Assembly: GCF_010092985.1 (NCBI RefSeq)
Contig: NZ_CP048106.1
Coordinates: 2,666,001-2,730,000 of the forward strand
Length of the DNA: 64,000 nucleotides
Direction of reading: 5' to 3'
Source: Pontibacter pudoricolor
GTDB taxonomy: Bacteria > Bacteroidota > Bacteroidia > Cytophagales > Hymenobacteraceae
How positions within the stretch are numbered: position 1 is the first letter of the stretch; the number at the start of each line of letters is the position of its first letter. Shown here piece by piece: positions 53,004 through 62,461 of this stretch. Position numbers and translations under genes: made by a program. The notes beneath the pieces are model-generated. The model did not search any database. It saw only the letters and a program-made list of their open reading frames with translations, and was not told the origin of the DNA.

Positions 53004-55469
53004 TTAAAACTTCATGCCAACAGAGAACAGGAAATTACGGGTTGCCTGCGGGTAGTAATAGTTATAGTCGTAGCGTGTCTGGTCGCCGGTGTATAGTTCG
53101 GTCCAGGTGTAGCCATTGGCTTCATACTTTTTGTTGAGGAGGTTATTTACCAGCAAGGCAAATTCCAGTTCCTTCATAAAGCCTGGTTTTAGAGTATAGC
53201 GCAGGCGCAGGTCGGTTACCTGGTAAGCATCCAGTTTACGGTCGTTGCTGCTGGTGTTATCCAGGTACTGTTTGCCAACTGTTTTGTAAAGTATCGCGGC
53301 TTTAAATCCTTTTACGGGCTGCACTTCCAGTTTATGCGCTGAAACTATAGCCGGCGAAAAAGCAATGTCCGTTGATTTATGCTTGATCAGCGTTATCGCT
53401 TCTACATTATAGTCGGCATCATAAGTGTACAGGTGTTCTGTAAAGTTTCGGATCCTGTTTTGGCTCAGGGCTACGGTGCTGCTTACTTCAACTATAGCGT
53501 TCAGGTTAAGCGCTCCGGCGAGTTCCACACCAGTGCGGTAGCTGTCTTTAATGTTGGTGCGTAGCGGGGAGCCTACATCGTTCAGCGCTCCGGTTGGCAC
53601 CAACTGGTTGTTATAGTCCATGTAGTAATAGCTGGCATCGAAACTATAGTTGGCATCAGTACCAAATAAACCGGTCGTGTTGCCCCGCAGTTTATAGCCG
53701 GTTTCCAGGTTGTATAGCGTTTCGTGGGTAGGACCTGCAATATCTGCGAGTGGATTTATAGGCGTGTCAGTAAAATCGGTGCGGGCCGGCTCGCGGTTGC
53801 CAATGGCGTAAGATGCATAAACGCTCTGGTTTTCCGTGATCGCATAGGTAACGCCCGCCTTCGGATTCAGGAAGCTAAAGTCAGCCTGCTGCGTTACATT
53901 GCGGTTATCATCATCCACACCATCTATTTTATAGTTTATAGTTCTGGACTGCAGATCGCCGAACAAGCCGAGCTTTTCGGTTAGCTGGTAAGTAACTTTA
54001 GCAAAGATGTTGAAATCGGTTTTAATGGCGTTGTTGAAGTAATACCGGTGCCCGATCTCGCTGCCGGAGGCATAGCGCGCCCAGATAACTTCGCCGTAAT
54101 GGTCGCCGTCGTATTTGTTCCAGGCACCGCCAAGTGTGGCATTCAGTCTACTGTCTTCGGTGCTATAGTTCAGGGCATAGGTAGCGCCATAAAAATAGTT
54201 ATCGAGCCACTTCTGGCGGATCAGGTCGGTGCGGGTTATCGTTTCATCGCCTATCGTTACCGGGCTTAAACTATAGTTTGCTAGCTTTTGGTTCTCTTTG
54301 TACTGCTCGTAATAGCCACGGCCGCGGGTTAAATGCAGCGCTCCGCTCAGGTTCAGGCGTGGTGTCAGGTCCTGGGCAACGTGCAGCTGGTAGTGATCCT
54401 GCTGGTAGTTGTCGGTTTCGTTTTCGTAAAAGCGCTCGTTGCCGTTTTCGTCGGTGTAGCTACCAATGCCATTGTAAGTGCGGTCTGTTTCCAGTTTATC
54501 TTCGGGCACACCATCCCAGGCCTGGTAGGTTTTCTCTTTGCCCGAGAAGGCCACAAACTTCAGCATGCTTTTATCGCCGTAATAGCCACCCGAAAAGTAG
54601 AACGACTTCAGATCTGAAAATGCACGGTCAATATAGCCATCCGACTTAATGCGCGACAAACGGCCGTCAAAAGCAAACTTGCCATTTATCAATCCTGTAC
54701 CAAAGCGCACGTTGTTTTTCCAGGTATCGAAAGAACCGTAACTATGGCTGGTTTCGGCGTATGGCTCGGGCTGGGTTTGCTGGGTTTGAATGTTTATGCT
54801 GGCACCAAAAGCACCGGCTCCGTTTGTGGATGTACCCACACCGCGCTGCACCTGTATATCTTCTACCGACGAGGCAAAATCGGGCATGTTCACAAAAAAG
54901 GTACCGTGGCTTTCAGAGTCGTTGATTGGGATGCCGTTTACAGTCACGTTTATGCGCGTAATATCAGAACCACGAATCCGGATTCCGGTATAACCCACTC
55001 CTGCGCCTGCATCAGAGTTAACTACTACAGCCGGGGTCTGCTCCAGCAGGTAAGGCATGTCCTGCCCGAAATTGCGCTCTTCTATGGCTTCGCGTGTAAC
55101 GTTGGTGTAAGTGGTTCCGGTCTTTTCGTCGGCTCGAGTAGCCTGCACTATAACTTCGCCGGCCTGAAACGACTTAGCCCGTAAAGCCAGTGTTACAAAT
55201 TCATTCTGTTGCAGGTTTATAGTTGCTTTTTTTTGCTCAAAACCAAGGAAAGTTACTTTTAAACTATAGTTGCCGGAAGGCAAATTATTGAAATTGAAAG
55301 CACCATCCGGGCCGGTGGTAGTGCCGGCAGCGGTATTTTCGAGAACCACGCTGGCACCCGGCAGGGCATTACCGGTGGCAACATCAGTTACACGCCCGCT
55401 CAGGTTAAACTGCGCAAGCAATTGCAGTGGCAATAAACACACCGCCAGTGCAAACAGGAAATTTTTCAT
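53004..55469 (-). CDS. TonB-dependent receptor, probably for thiamin or a precursor
   Basis: The 821-residue protein starts at the ATG for MKNFLFALAVCLLPLQLLAQ, a signal peptide; nine upstream codons are discarded. After it come a carboxypeptidase-regulatory-like domain (about 25-100, ALPGASVVLENTAAGTTTGPDGAFNFNNLPSG) and the plug (TYTNVTREAIEERNFGQDMPYLLEQTPAVVV, then GIRIRGSDITRINVTVNGIPINDSESHGTF). The 22-strand barrel ends in FLFSVGMKF. A TPP riboswitch lies about 77 bases upstream. Known Bacteroidota TPP-controlled TonB receptors take up thiamin compounds, so that is the best inference for the cargo. Confidence 0.94.
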   Translation of the reverse strand: MKNFLFALAVCLLPLQLLAQFNLSGRVTDVATGNALPGASVVLENTAAGTTTGPDGAFNFNNLPSGNYSLKVTFLGFEQKKATINLQQNEFVTLALRAKSFQAGEVIVQATRADEKTGTTYTNVTREAIEERNFGQDMPYLLEQTPAVVVNSDAGAGVGYTGIRIRGSDITRINVTVNGIPINDSESHGTFFVNMPDFASSVEDIQVQRGVGTSTNGAGAFGASINIQTQQTQPEPYAETSHSYGSFDTWKNNVRFGTGLINGKFAFDGRLSRIKSDGYIDRAFSDLKSFYFSGGYYGDKSMLKFVAFSGKEKTYQAWDGVPEDKLETDRTYNGIGSYTDENGNERFYENETDNYQQDHYQLHVAQDLTPRLNLSGALHLTRGRGYYEQYKENQKLANYSLSPVTIGDETITRTDLIRQKWLDNYFYGATYALNYSTEDSRLNATLGGAWNKYDGDHYGEVIWARYASGSEIGHRYYFNNAIKTDFNIFAKVTYQLTEKLGLFGDLQSRTINYKIDGVDDDNRNVTQQADFSFLNPKAGVTYAITENQSVYASYAIGNREPARTDFTDTPINPLADIAGPTHETLYNLETGYKLRGNTTGLFGTDANYSFDASYYYMDYNNQLVPTGALNDVGSPLRTNIKDSYRTGVELAGALNLNAIVEVSSTVALSQNRIRNFTEHLYTYDADYNVEAITLIKHKSTDIAFSPAIVSAHKLEVQPVKGFKAAILYKTVGKQYLDNTSSNDRKLDAYQVTDLRLRYTLKPGFMKELEFALLVNNLLNKKYEANGYTWTELYTGDQTRYDYNYYYPQATRNFLFSVGMKF

Positions 55470-55851
55470 GAAATGGTTAAAAATAACTAGTGACACATAC
55501 AGTTATGCCAGGGGTTAGCATGCTGCTTTTTGTGTTTCCCTTTTGTTTCCCTACGACGGCATTACCCGTACAGGTTCAATGGGTATGATCTCAGCCCGTT
55601 ATTATAAGGCACCCCTACTGCCAGCAAAAGTACGCCCTTTTTACTGATTTAAAAAACCGGTACTACTTTATAAGAATATACTTATATAATAAAATTCAGA
55701 TAAATAGGAATTTTTTTAGCTAATAGACAAACCCTAACACATAAAGTACGTTTTAAAAGAAACAGGCACATTTTCCTGCTTCTGACCCTAACTACAGCCA
55801 AATCAAGAAGATATGCCAGCTGAACAGAAAAAAATTTAAGTCGAAAACGTG
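55470..55851. other. Intergenic region between the TonB receptor and the small + strand gene
   Basis: It contains the TPP riboswitch at 55546-55616 (minus strand). Between the riboswitch and the TonB start there is a short AT-rich leader of about 77 bases. The rest (55617-55851) is AT-rich and holds no gene; on the minus strand it should contain the promoter for the riboswitch transcript. Confidence 0.6.
55546..55616 (-). promoter_or_regulatory. TPP (thi-box) riboswitch
   Basis: Read on the minus strand it starts AGGGGTGCC, contains CGGGCTGAGATCATACCC, then TTGAACCTGTACGGGTAAT, then GCCGTCGTAGGGAAA. These are the P1, P2-J3/2 (CTGAGA), P3-P4 (ACCTG) and closing (GGGAA) elements of the canonical TPP aptamer, in order. 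It controls the TonB receptor 77 bases downstream: when TPP is high the gene should be turned off. Confidence 0.95.
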
Positions 55852-56100
55852 ATGATGATCAGCTTACTGTATACTTTAGCTTTGCTTACTATACTGGCTT
55901 ACTACGCCTTTTCGCCTCGTACAAAGTTTAATCACCCGCCCTCATCAGACAGTGATGACGACGGAGGAGAACCGTTAGGCGACGGCCTGCCAGATCTGGA
56001 TCTTCCACCCGGAATATCGCTGCCGGTAAATGATTTTGAACCAAGATATGATTTCAGAACTATAAAATTACCTAAGCTTCCGGAACCGTCTTTGCATTAA
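55852..56100 (+). CDS. Small membrane-anchored acidic protein
   Basis: The 82-residue protein MMISLLYTLALLTILAYYAF has one N-terminal membrane helix (or signal anchor) and then a Pro/Asp/Ser-rich tail (PPSSDSDDDGGEPLGDGLPDLDLPPGI). A GTG one codon upstream is an alternative start. It has no recognised domain. The design (one helix plus an acidic, proline-rich tail) recalls small transporter-associated proteins, but no partner is adjacent. A strong terminator follows. Confidence 0.6.
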   Translation: MMISLLYTLALLTILAYYAFSPRTKFNHPPSSDSDDDGGEPLGDGLPDLDLPPGISLPVNDFEPRYDFRTIKLPKLPEPSLH

Positions 56101-56114
56101 GAAGAAAAACAAAA

Positions 56115-56148
56115 AGCCCTGCCAATTTATAGTTGGCAGGGCTTTTTT
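56115..56148 (+). terminator. Bidirectional terminator
   Basis: A perfect 11-base stem AGCCCTGCCAA / TTGGCAGGGCT encloses a 7-base loop and is bounded by A5 and T6 runs. It lies between the convergent small + strand gene and the aldose-epimerase-like gene. Confidence 0.92.
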
Positions 56149-56162
56149 GTTTATAGTTTACT

Positions 56163-57038
56163 TTACAAAATCGTGATGGTGAAGGTACGCTCAAACGCCT
56201 GCTTAGGCCCTACTTCCTGTATTCCTTCCTTATCCTGCAATTCGCCGCTCTCTCCTACCCGGCCGGCAATACCGCACCATGGCTCTATGCAAAGGTATTG
56301 CGATGGTCCCGGCTTCGCCCAAACACCCAGGTAAGGAAAACCCTGAAACTCTATTTCTACAGACCGAGGGTTGGTGCTGCTGGAAAGGGCTACTTTTTCA
56401 GAGTTCAGGTTTTTGAACACCAGCGCATCTTTCTCAAAGAACTCATGGTTTAAGTGAAGTACGCGCTCCTGCTCCAACACACGTTCAGTATCGCCGTTTT
56501 GCAGGCCCTGTTCGTTTAACAGGTAACGGCTCAGGGTCTCTTCCTGCTCAAACTCCAGGTAATAATCGGTATAGTTCTCGTTCGGGTAAAACGGCACATT
56601 AAAGGCCGGGTGCCCGCCTACCGAGAAATACATGGCATGATCATCATCGCAGCGCACCAGGTACGTTACCGATAGTTTGTTCCATTCCAGTATATAGGCA
56701 ACCAGCAACGTAAATTTAAACGGATACTGCGCCAGGGTTTCGTCGTCGTGGGTAAGCTCAAATACCAGCTTATCGTGGTGCTCATCAACCAGTTTAAACT
56801 CTTTGTGGCGTGCAAAGCCATGGCGTAGCATGGGGTAGGTGTTGCCCTGAAACGTATACATGGCATCCGGCAATTCGCCAACTATAGGAAACAGGTTCGG
56901 CGCATGGCTTGCCCACACATTCGGGTCGGCCTGCCAGATAAATTCGAGTTGCTCATCTAACTTTATAAAGTGCTGCAGTTCGGCGCCCAGGCTCTCTACA
57001 CCCACTTTATAGTTTTCGTTTTGTAAGAAATATAGCAT
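56163..57038 (-). CDS. Aldose 1-epimerase-like protein
   Basis: The 291-residue protein matches the galactose mutarotase-like fold: SLGAELQHFIKLDEQLEFIWQADPNVWASHAPNLFPIVG, FARHKEFKLVDE and the catalytic-type His in SVGGHPAFNVPF, with WAKPGPSQYLCIEPWCGIAG near the end. Members epimerise sugar anomers or sugar-6-phosphates. It is 10 bases downstream of the NadR-like kinase stop, so they share a transcript. Confidence 0.9.
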   Translation of the reverse strand: MLYFLQNENYKVGVESLGAELQHFIKLDEQLEFIWQADPNVWASHAPNLFPIVGELPDAMYTFQGNTYPMLRHGFARHKEFKLVDEHHDKLVFELTHDDETLAQYPFKFTLLVAYILEWNKLSVTYLVRCDDDHAMYFSVGGHPAFNVPFYPNENYTDYYLEFEQEETLSRYLLNEQGLQNGDTERVLEQERVLHLNHEFFEKDALVFKNLNSEKVALSSSTNPRSVEIEFQGFPYLGVWAKPGPSQYLCIEPWCGIAGRVGESGELQDKEGIQEVGPKQAFERTFTITIL

Positions 57039-57048
57039 GTAAGTCTTT

Positions 57049-57573
57049 TTATAGTTTGTGCTGCTTCAAAAGCGCATCTATGTGCTGGGTTGCATTCCGG
57101 AAACGCTCCTGCTGCAGCCCGCCAATCTCGGCAAAAGGTACCTGCAAAGTTGCCAGCTCACGTTTATACCAATCGTAGAAGTACTGCCGCAGGTGCGGAT
57201 GCTCGCGCTGCGGATCAGGCTCCCACGGCAAATCAACGCCCATCAGCAGGTAAAGGTTATAGTCCTGTTGCTGTAATTGATCAACTATAAAATCGGGGCA
57301 CCGGCCAAAGGCGTGTTCGCTCCAGATCTTCAGTACCAGCAGGTCGGTATCGGATATAAGTATGGTGGCGGCTATAGTCTGTAGTTGCTCTTCCAGCTGC
57401 AGCTGCCCACGGGCTATCGCTTCTATGTCATCTATAGTATACTCCCGGTTAAGGTTTGCGATATACGTACGCGCATATTCCGGCACCCAGACAGTCTGGT
57501 AGTGGCTGGCAAGCTGCTCCGATAAAGTAGATTTTCCCGTAGACTCCGGCCCTGTAATTGCGATCTTCAGCAT
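57049..57573 (-). CDS. NadR-like kinase (P-loop AAA_28)
   Basis: The 174-residue protein starts MLKIAITGPESTGKSTLSEQLA, a P-loop of the NadR ribosylnicotinamide-kinase type; nine upstream codons are discarded. Other matches are YQTVWVPEYARTYIANL and ILISDTDLLVLKIWSEHAFGRCP. NadR-like kinases phosphorylate nicotinamide riboside. In several Bacteroidota a kinase of this type sits beside TPP-regulated thiamin uptake genes, so thiamin is an alternative substrate. The PnuC/PnuT transporter usual in those loci is absent here. Confidence 0.85.
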   Translation of the reverse strand: MLKIAITGPESTGKSTLSEQLASHYQTVWVPEYARTYIANLNREYTIDDIEAIARGQLQLEEQLQTIAATILISDTDLLVLKIWSEHAFGRCPDFIVDQLQQQDYNLYLLMGVDLPWEPDPQREHPHLRQYFYDWYKRELATLQVPFAEIGGLQQERFRNATQHIDALLKQHKL

Positions 57574-57630
57574 ACGGCAAAGTACGCTAAAAAAACGCAC
57601 CCGCTATAGTTTGATATCCAACTATAAAAA

Positions 57631-57661
57631 ACTGCCCTGCAGCCAGAAGCGACAGGGCAGT
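57631..57661 (-). terminator. Terminator after the T9SS repeat protein
   Basis: ACTGCCCTG pairs with CAGGGCAGT across a 13-base loop, with a T run on the minus strand. It lies 23 bases after the stop of the gene at 57684. Confidence 0.82.
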
Positions 57662-57683
57662 TTAAGGTATTAATTAAGCTAAG

Positions 57684-60600
57684 CTATTTTCTGTTGATCA
57701 GTTTAACCGACTTTTTAATTCCGGTCTTACCTATGATGTTGGCAATGTACATACCATTTGGCAGGTCACTTGCATCAACCGCTACCCTCACCAGTTCACC
57801 TGCTTTTGCCTTACCAGCTGTCAGCTCACGTATCATTCTGCCTTTTGCATCGAACAGCTGAATAACGTAGTCCTGAGACTCGGTAGCTGTAAACTCAATG
57901 GTAGTCCGGTCAGAGAACGGCATCGGGAAAGCAGTGGCCTGGATCTCGTTGACTGGCTCAACAGTAGCACAAGGTGCATCTCCTTCTTTCTCAACACAGA
58001 ATTTGATGTCATCTATAGCGCCTGACCCGGCCAGCATATGGTGCTCGTTAAAACCATCCATTATCACGCGCATGTACATTACTCCCTTCGTGTTGCCCAG
58101 ATCTATCACCTGCTGACTCATGTTGCCCAGGCTCTTTATCTGCACCTTATACAGTTCGTTGCCCTTATCATCATAGAGGTAAACCCAGGAGTTATCTTCG
58201 TACACATCAAAGTCAAGTGCTCTCAAAGAGGTCATGGTTACCGGCCCGATCTCTGAGAAATCAAGCGTCATTTCACCACCCCAGGGGTTGTCGTTCGGCT
58301 CCGGATTCAGGTCCTGGTTTATGATCAGCACATGTCCCCAATCTGGTGTCCAGAGGTCAAGGTCATCTCCTGTCGGGTTCGCGGTATCAAATATGGAAGC
58401 ATGGTTCTCCTTAGCATAGGTGCCATCAACGTTGCGTCTATAGTTGAAAATATTAACAACGCCTGCACCTGTTTTTGTGGATGTCACAAACCCTGTCTCG
58501 TTCTCCTCGAAATCAATTGTGTAGCAGACAACTTCCGGCTGTGGCACCACTGGCTGTGGATTTACAGTTACAGTAACGCTGGCAGTGCAGCCATTCTCAA
58601 GATTCGTAACCGTTAAGGTATACTCGCCGGCCATACTTACCGTAGGATTCTGAGCAGTGGAAGTATAACCACCCGGACCAGTCCAACTATAGGTAGCTCC
58701 CGCTGTAGTGGATGCCCCCATTAGTTGCACTGTACCGGTTTCGCAGCTAAGCGTACCGCCTTTCGCACTGATGTTTGGAGCCTGGTTGTTACGGTGTACA
58801 ACCACCTCATCCATAGCTGCGCAACCGGAATAAATATTAACTACCCTTAGTGTGTAAGTACCTGGCTCTGTAACAGTCACTATTCTTTGACTTCCTACAA
58901 TATCACCTTCCTCATCAATCCACATGTAACCAAGAGGCCCGTCATTTTCATCTTTGTAAGCTTCTAACACGACAGAGTTTACAGTACAGGTAAGCCACTT
59001 ATCCGGTCCTGCATTAGCAATTGGCTCTCTTGTGGCATCGCTTATAGTTATACTTGCGCTACTGCTGCAGCCCGTTTCAGGATTAGTAGCTGTAATAGTA
59101 TATAAACCCGGTGTAGTTACGGTTATAGTTTGAGTTGTTGCAGTAAAGCCGTTTGGCCCCGTCCATAGTACATCCATACCTGCAGGAGTTACATAAGACT
59201 TCAGTAACACACTCTTTTGAGAACAAGAGATCATGGTTTTACCTTCCGGTGCTATTTGAACTTCAGGCACCTTATTATCTCCGGTCACTTCAACTGCATC
59301 ACTCGTTGAACAACCTCCTCTTCTATCCCTGACAGTTAAGGTATAAGTACCGGCTTTGTCAACTATAGGAGTTAAGGTATGGCCGCCTGAAACAATGTTG
59401 CCACCATTACTCGCTACCCATGTATATTCGCTGAGGGCTGCAACATGTGTTGATGCCCCTTCTAACATGACAGTTGTTTGAGCACATGTTAATACCTTAT
59501 CTGGTCCTGCGTTTGCATCCGGATACACAGGTCCGGTTACTCCTATTGACGCTGATGCCGAGCAGCCGTTTTGGGTATTGGTAGCTGTCAGAACATACGT
59601 CCCTGCCACACTCACCTGTATGCTCTGTGCCGATGATGTAAAACCATTCGGGCCTGTCCAGCTTAATGTAACATAGTCCGGATTTAGCTCCCCATCAACT
59701 CTTGCAGCAGCAGTTAAGGTCATGGTCGGAGCATTACAGGTGAGAAGGGTAGTCGTCTGACCGTTAGTGCCTATTGAAACTGTTGGTAACTCATCGTTAA
59801 CTGTTACCTCTACGGCATCGGAAGCAGTACAACCTGTAGCTGTATTTGTTACGGTAAGTGTATAAGTACCCTGTGCACTAACTATTGGGGTGGCTTCAGC
59901 AGAAGTAAAGCCATCAGGTCCTGACCATAGGTAAGTAACACCTTCAGTTGTAGAGGAACCGTCGAGCGTTACAGATTTGGTTGTGCAGGTGAGTTGTTTA
60001 TCGGTGCCAGCATTTGCATCAGGCAGCGGTTTAACTATAACATCTATAGTTCCGGTTGTGTTGGTACAGTTACCTGTGCCGGTAGCTACAATATAGTACC
60101 CGGTGCCGGCTGTTATACCTGTCCATACCAGTGCGTTAGCATCTCCTGTTTTTGCGGCCTGCACAGTGGCCCCGTCTGAACTATAAAGCTGATAGTTTAC
60201 ACCGGTTTCAGAATCTGCCAGCGTTACAGTACCCAGCGTTGTTGCCCCGGCACAATAACCGGTTGCTGTTAGCCCAAATACTGCTGGCGTAGGATTTACA
60301 GTTAATGTAATCTGGGTACCGCTGCTTTCGCAACCTGTTCCGCTGTTACGCACATACATGGTACCTGTATAAGTAGCTGCAGCCAGGTTGCCTGGTATAG
60401 CAATCGTAAACGGACTTGCAGGTAAAGCTGTGTAGGCAACATCTCCTAATCCGGCCGTATTAGCCGCTGCGTTCCAGTCGATGCTGTATTGGTCTGGTGC
60501 GCCTGCAACACTGGCATAGCTTACAGAGGCAGAAGTAGTTCCCTGGCAAACCGCACCAATGGCCGGTGTATTCATCTCAGGGTTGATACAAGCGAAGTTA

Positions 60601-61703
60601 CCAAAATCTTTGCCTGTATGAAACGGCGCAGCTGCAGTAACAACTATAGCATAGTAATCAGGGTTAACAGGCTCTGTTTGTGTATAAGTAGCTTGTTGCA
60701 CCTCGCGCACAATGTACGGGTCGTTATCGGTGTCGCTGTTGTCGGCATCCGGAATGACAGAGAAACTATAGGTTCCGTCGGCAGCAGTAAGCTCCCATGG
60801 CTCACCTTCTTCCCAGGTTCCGTTATTATTCAGGTCGAGGTAAATTTTCCAACCTGCTAACGTAGGTTCGCCGGTATCCTGATTGCCGTTTTTATTCAGG
60901 TCGCTGTATTTTAAACCACTTATAGTTCCTCGTATAATGGCAGAAGGCGCTAACTGTATAGATAAAGCACCGCCTCCAAAAACAGCATCATTAACGGTGG
61001 TCTGTAACGAGCCACCTGTCCAGGCAGAGGCACCATCTGTTTCGCCCATTCCCTGGTCCGGCACTTGCCCTGGCTCCGCAATATATAACCCAAAGTAGAT
61101 CTCAGCTATACCCGTTGTGGTAGTTGCACCGGTATAAGTCCATGTTATAGTTACAGTATGGTCTTTGGTGGCGGCACCAGCAGGCACTGCACCCGATACC
61201 GAAACTATATCCGCATCAACCGTATAGAAAACACCTTCCATACCGGTGCCTGTAAACGTTGCATCTGCTACCGGCGTCAGTCCGGAGGCGCCAGGCAACA
61301 GTCCCGGAGACCGGCTGGTATTATACGTGGTCATATGTGCAAAACCGCCGGCATTCGTGTTACTCTGAAAGTAATTCATGTTTACTTTCATTGTATAGGT
61401 CTGGCCATTAACCAAAGGTGTAGCATTAGATGCTTCTACTACATATACATGCGGTATCACTTCTCCTTCAAAATAGTCAGACTTCTGTGGACTCAGGATA
61501 TCCCCATTCCACTCGTTATCTACATCAGCCCAGTGCTGGTAGTTTTTGGCTACGTTACCGGTTGGTTCGGCAGCATTAGGTTTGCCTGCTTCAGCGTGTA
61601 TAACAAAAGGCACAGCCATCATACAGAGTATGAGCCACAACTTTTGCCAGTGATAGTTCAAAGCATGCCTCTCCGGACACGAATAATTGTCGAATTTCTT
61701 CAT
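57684..61703 (-). CDS. T9SS-exported surface protein with SdrD_B and Ig/PKD-like repeats
   Basis: The 1339-residue protein has a signal peptide (about residues 20-38, LWLILCMMAVPFVIHAEA). An N-terminal beta domain comes first, then a SdrD_B-like segment (GLKYSDLNKNGNQDTGEPTLAGWKIYLDLN). A Cys-containing Ig-like region is followed by six tandem repeats of about 80 residues with cores such as TYLWSGPDGFTS and ISCSQKSVLLKSYV. A lectin-like part precedes the C-terminal T9SS type A sorting domain (FPMPFSDRTTIEFTATES, then LPNGMYIANIIGKTGIKKSVKLINRK). It is exported by T9SS and tethered to the cell surface; adhesion is likely. It is transcribed alone. Confidence 0.93.
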   Translation of the reverse strand: MKKFDNYSCPERHALNYHWQKLWLILCMMAVPFVIHAEAGKPNAAEPTGNVAKNYQHWADVDNEWNGDILSPQKSDYFEGEVIPHVYVVEASNATPLVNGQTYTMKVNMNYFQSNTNAGGFAHMTTYNTSRSPGLLPGASGLTPVADATFTGTGMEGVFYTVDADIVSVSGAVPAGAATKDHTVTITWTYTGATTTTGIAEIYFGLYIAEPGQVPDQGMGETDGASAWTGGSLQTTVNDAVFGGGALSIQLAPSAIIRGTISGLKYSDLNKNGNQDTGEPTLAGWKIYLDLNNNGTWEEGEPWELTAADGTYSFSVIPDADNSDTDNDPYIVREVQQATYTQTEPVNPDYYAIVVTAAAPFHTGKDFGNFACINPEMNTPAIGAVCQGTTSASVSYASVAGAPDQYSIDWNAAANTAGLGDVAYTALPASPFTIAIPGNLAAATYTGTMYVRNSGTGCESSGTQITLTVNPTPAVFGLTATGYCAGATTLGTVTLADSETGVNYQLYSSDGATVQAAKTGDANALVWTGITAGTGYYIVATGTGNCTNTTGTIDVIVKPLPDANAGTDKQLTCTTKSVTLDGSSTTEGVTYLWSGPDGFTSAEATPIVSAQGTYTLTVTNTATGCTASDAVEVTVNDELPTVSIGTNGQTTTLLTCNAPTMTLTAAARVDGELNPDYVTLSWTGPNGFTSSAQSIQVSVAGTYVLTATNTQNGCSASASIGVTGPVYPDANAGPDKVLTCAQTTVMLEGASTHVAALSEYTWVASNGGNIVSGGHTLTPIVDKAGTYTLTVRDRRGGCSTSDAVEVTGDNKVPEVQIAPEGKTMISCSQKSVLLKSYVTPAGMDVLWTGPNGFTATTQTITVTTPGLYTITATNPETGCSSSASITISDATREPIANAGPDKWLTCTVNSVVLEAYKDENDGPLGYMWIDEEGDIVGSQRIVTVTEPGTYTLRVVNIYSGCAAMDEVVVHRNNQAPNISAKGGTLSCETGTVQLMGASTTAGATYSWTGPGGYTSTAQNPTVSMAGEYTLTVTNLENGCTASVTVTVNPQPVVPQPEVVCYTIDFEENETGFVTSTKTGAGVVNIFNYRRNVDGTYAKENHASIFDTANPTGDDLDLWTPDWGHVLIINQDLNPEPNDNPWGGEMTLDFSEIGPVTMTSLRALDFDVYEDNSWVYLYDDKGNELYKVQIKSLGNMSQQVIDLGNTKGVMYMRVIMDGFNEHHMLAGSGAIDDIKFCVEKEGDAPCATVEPVNEIQATAFPMPFSDRTTIEFTATESQDYVIQLFDAKGRMIRELTAGKAKAGELVRVAVDASDLPNGMYIANIIGKTGIKKSVKLINRK

Positions 61704-62461
61704 CTGTAAATGTTTTTCATAGTTTATTTAAACAGTTATTTTTTTGCTCCTGGGCTCAGGAACAAGGATAATCCAGCAAAACAGACCAGCCTTCGGTAGC
61801 CGTTATGATGCCTGTTTTAATCTTCAGAAGATGTGCTTTAACTATGGAGGCTGGTGCCCCTGCGTAACAAAAGAGTACATGTACCTCTGCCAGAAGTAAA
61901 GTTTTGTCATGTTTAGCTGATTTGATTAAGAATTTTATTTCTGGGAGCTACTATAGGAAAGAAATAGCCCGACAATACCCATGATGCATCAGGAAATGAT
62001 GTATGAATGGAAAGGAAGAATAGAACTTAAGAAGTTGACCCTTGAATAGATTATTACCATGCTGTTACAGTTTAACAAATGCGTAATTACCCGCAGCCAT
62101 GAAACTGCGGTGCCTATCAGGGTACAGGTATAGTGTGTAGAGGAACAGCTATAAATAGAACGGCCTTCGTGCTAAAGCCGAACTATAAAGTAGCGTACGC
62201 AAAACGTGGTGCTATATCTTTATTTTTTTGCACTATATTAAATAAAACTATGGCATTATATAGTATAAGTATATATATAATAAGTTAAACGACTTAAAAA
62301 CTTAGCGAGAAGATACAGCCTGATGGCTATGTGCATTTGCGTGGGTTGAGAACTATAGTTAATTGTATTTACAAGTTAAAATGGCTGCTATAAAACAAGG
62401 CAGGGTGCCCGGAATTGCTCCAGGCACCCTGTCTCTGTAGATTCAGCTTTTTTTTAAGGTC
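61704..62461. promoter_or_regulatory. Leader and intergenic region between the two T9SS proteins
   Basis: The 758-base region is the upstream region of the gene at 57684. An inverted pair ACCAGCC (61785-61791) and GGCTGGT (61849-61855) encloses a smaller hairpin ATCTTC-A-GAAGAT (61820-61832), and could form a nested structured leader. Around 62220-62290 the sequence is extremely AT-rich (TATATAGTATAAGTATATATATAATAA). CAGGGTGCC / GGCACCCTG at 62401-62430 is a stem that may terminate the upstream T9SS gene. No gene is seen. Confidence 0.5.
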
